From positions 1-44,236 of the forward strand of contig JAGATV010000036.1 of the NCBI GenBank assembly GCA_017621075.1: a DNA stretch of 44,236 nt. The letters run 5' to 3'. Positions 44,168 to 44,236 of this stretch are shown here, one piece after another; the stretch's first letter is position 1; every line of letters begins with the position of its first letter. The position numbers and the translations under genes were made by a program. Origin of the DNA: Lachnospiraceae bacterium. Its GTDB lineage: Bacteria > Bacillota > Clostridia > Lachnospirales > Lachnospiraceae. The notes below the pieces were generated by a model that was given only the letters and a program-made list of their open reading frames with translations, did no database searches and had not been told where the DNA came from.

Positions 44168-44236
44168 ATGATAAAGAAATTCGTGCCCTGTATCTATCTC
44201 TATCATGAGCATGCCGTGCGCGGACTTACAGATACC
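44168..44236 (+). CDS. HisF/HisA-like barrel protein (partial, 3' end outside window)
   Basis: Only the first 23 codons are in the window (MIKKFVPCIYLYHEHAVRGL and on). TAGGAGGA precedes the ATG and it is the fifth gene of the his operon. The beginning resembles HisF/HisA, where HisF has KRIIPCLDVKDGRVVKG. At the place of the HisF catalytic Asp (in CLDV) this protein has Tyr (CIYL). In some Lachnospiraceae such an N-terminal barrel is, as I recall, fused to HisIE; that cannot be tested here. A plain HisF or HisA is the alternative. Confidence 0.6.
   Translation, partial: MIKKFVPCIYLYHEHAVRGLTDT

Noticed and set aside
1-44236. CRISPR arrays, tRNA or rRNA genes, insertion sequences and phage genes
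   Set aside because: No regularly spaced repeats, cloverleaf-like segments, transposase or phage genes were seen; gaps between genes are too short for most of them.

Overview
The window is a gene-dense, moderate-GC chromosomal segment of a low-to-mid GC Gram-positive bacterium, most probably a member of the Clostridia close to Lachnospiraceae. The reasons are: strong AGGAGG-type ribosome sites, clostridial sporulation-linked families (GerW/YtfJ, DUF2953/YtfI-like, a YlbJ-like Gate protein), the Firmicute gene order rsmD-coaD-...-ylbJ, an Asp23-FakA pair, a HisZ-dependent short HisG, and RecU rather than RuvC. No rRNA, tRNA, CRISPR array, insertion sequence or prophage was seen. No gap between genes exceeds about 200 bases, so almost everything is protein-coding core genome.

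Layout. 1-1640: the end of a leucine operon (leuC cut by the window edge, then leuD). 1665-3573: a divergent AraC-type regulator and an intracellular GH5 glycoside hydrolase. 3705-6042: a histidine phosphatase, a frameshifted lipoprotein and a MATE transporter. 6115-7723: ruvAB. 7835-13464: zapA, a U32-family protein and a one-polypeptide fusion of a SEDS glycosyltransferase with a penicillin-binding transpeptidase. 13563-15108: a Nudix hydrolase convergent with a degenerate HD-GYP protein. 15268-17674: an operon of an unknown 111-residue protein, a DUF2953 membrane protein, GerW, a 47-residue membrane microprotein and a coiled-coil protein with a J-domain-like tail. 17872-19716: an AT-rich secreted C39-like protein and a lipoprotein. 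19795-25276: rpmB (reverse), Asp23/YloU-like, fakA, recG and a DegV/FakB-like protein. 25440-29664: parE-parC (topoisomerase IV). 29686-33741: rsmD, coaD, a coiled-coil protein, a membrane-anchored amidase and, on the reverse strand, a YlbJ-like protein. 33795-40158: two pseudouridine synthases, a HAD/YgiQ radical-SAM fusion, a short-chain dehydrogenase, an unknown membrane protein and recU. 40330-44236: the histidine operon hisZ-hisG-hisD-hisB, followed by the start of a HisF/HisA-like barrel gene.

How the genes fit together. Several groups are functional: recombination and DNA topology (ruvAB, recG, recU, parEC); envelope growth and division (zapA, SEDS-PBP fusion, amidase); fatty-acid activation (fakA with a DegV partner); RNA modification (rsmD, RsuA-type and RluA-type synthases, probably the U32 protein); and amino-acid synthesis (leuCD, his). 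Promoters with good -35/-10 spacing could be read before araC, the histidine phosphatase, ruvA, zapA, the Nudix gene, the HD-GYP gene, the 111-residue gene, the C39-like gene, rpmB, parE and hisZ. They often decide which in-frame start is real.

The most noteworthy points are the SEDS-PBP fusion, the HAD-YgiQ fusion, an 18-bp perfect palindrome just downstream of the his promoter, the HisF-like start with Tyr where HisF has its catalytic Asp, the HD-GYP protein lacking metal-binding residues, and the J-like coiled-coil protein whose stop codon lies inside a 24-bp hairpin. I did not see an unambiguous new multi-gene system; these are individual leads.
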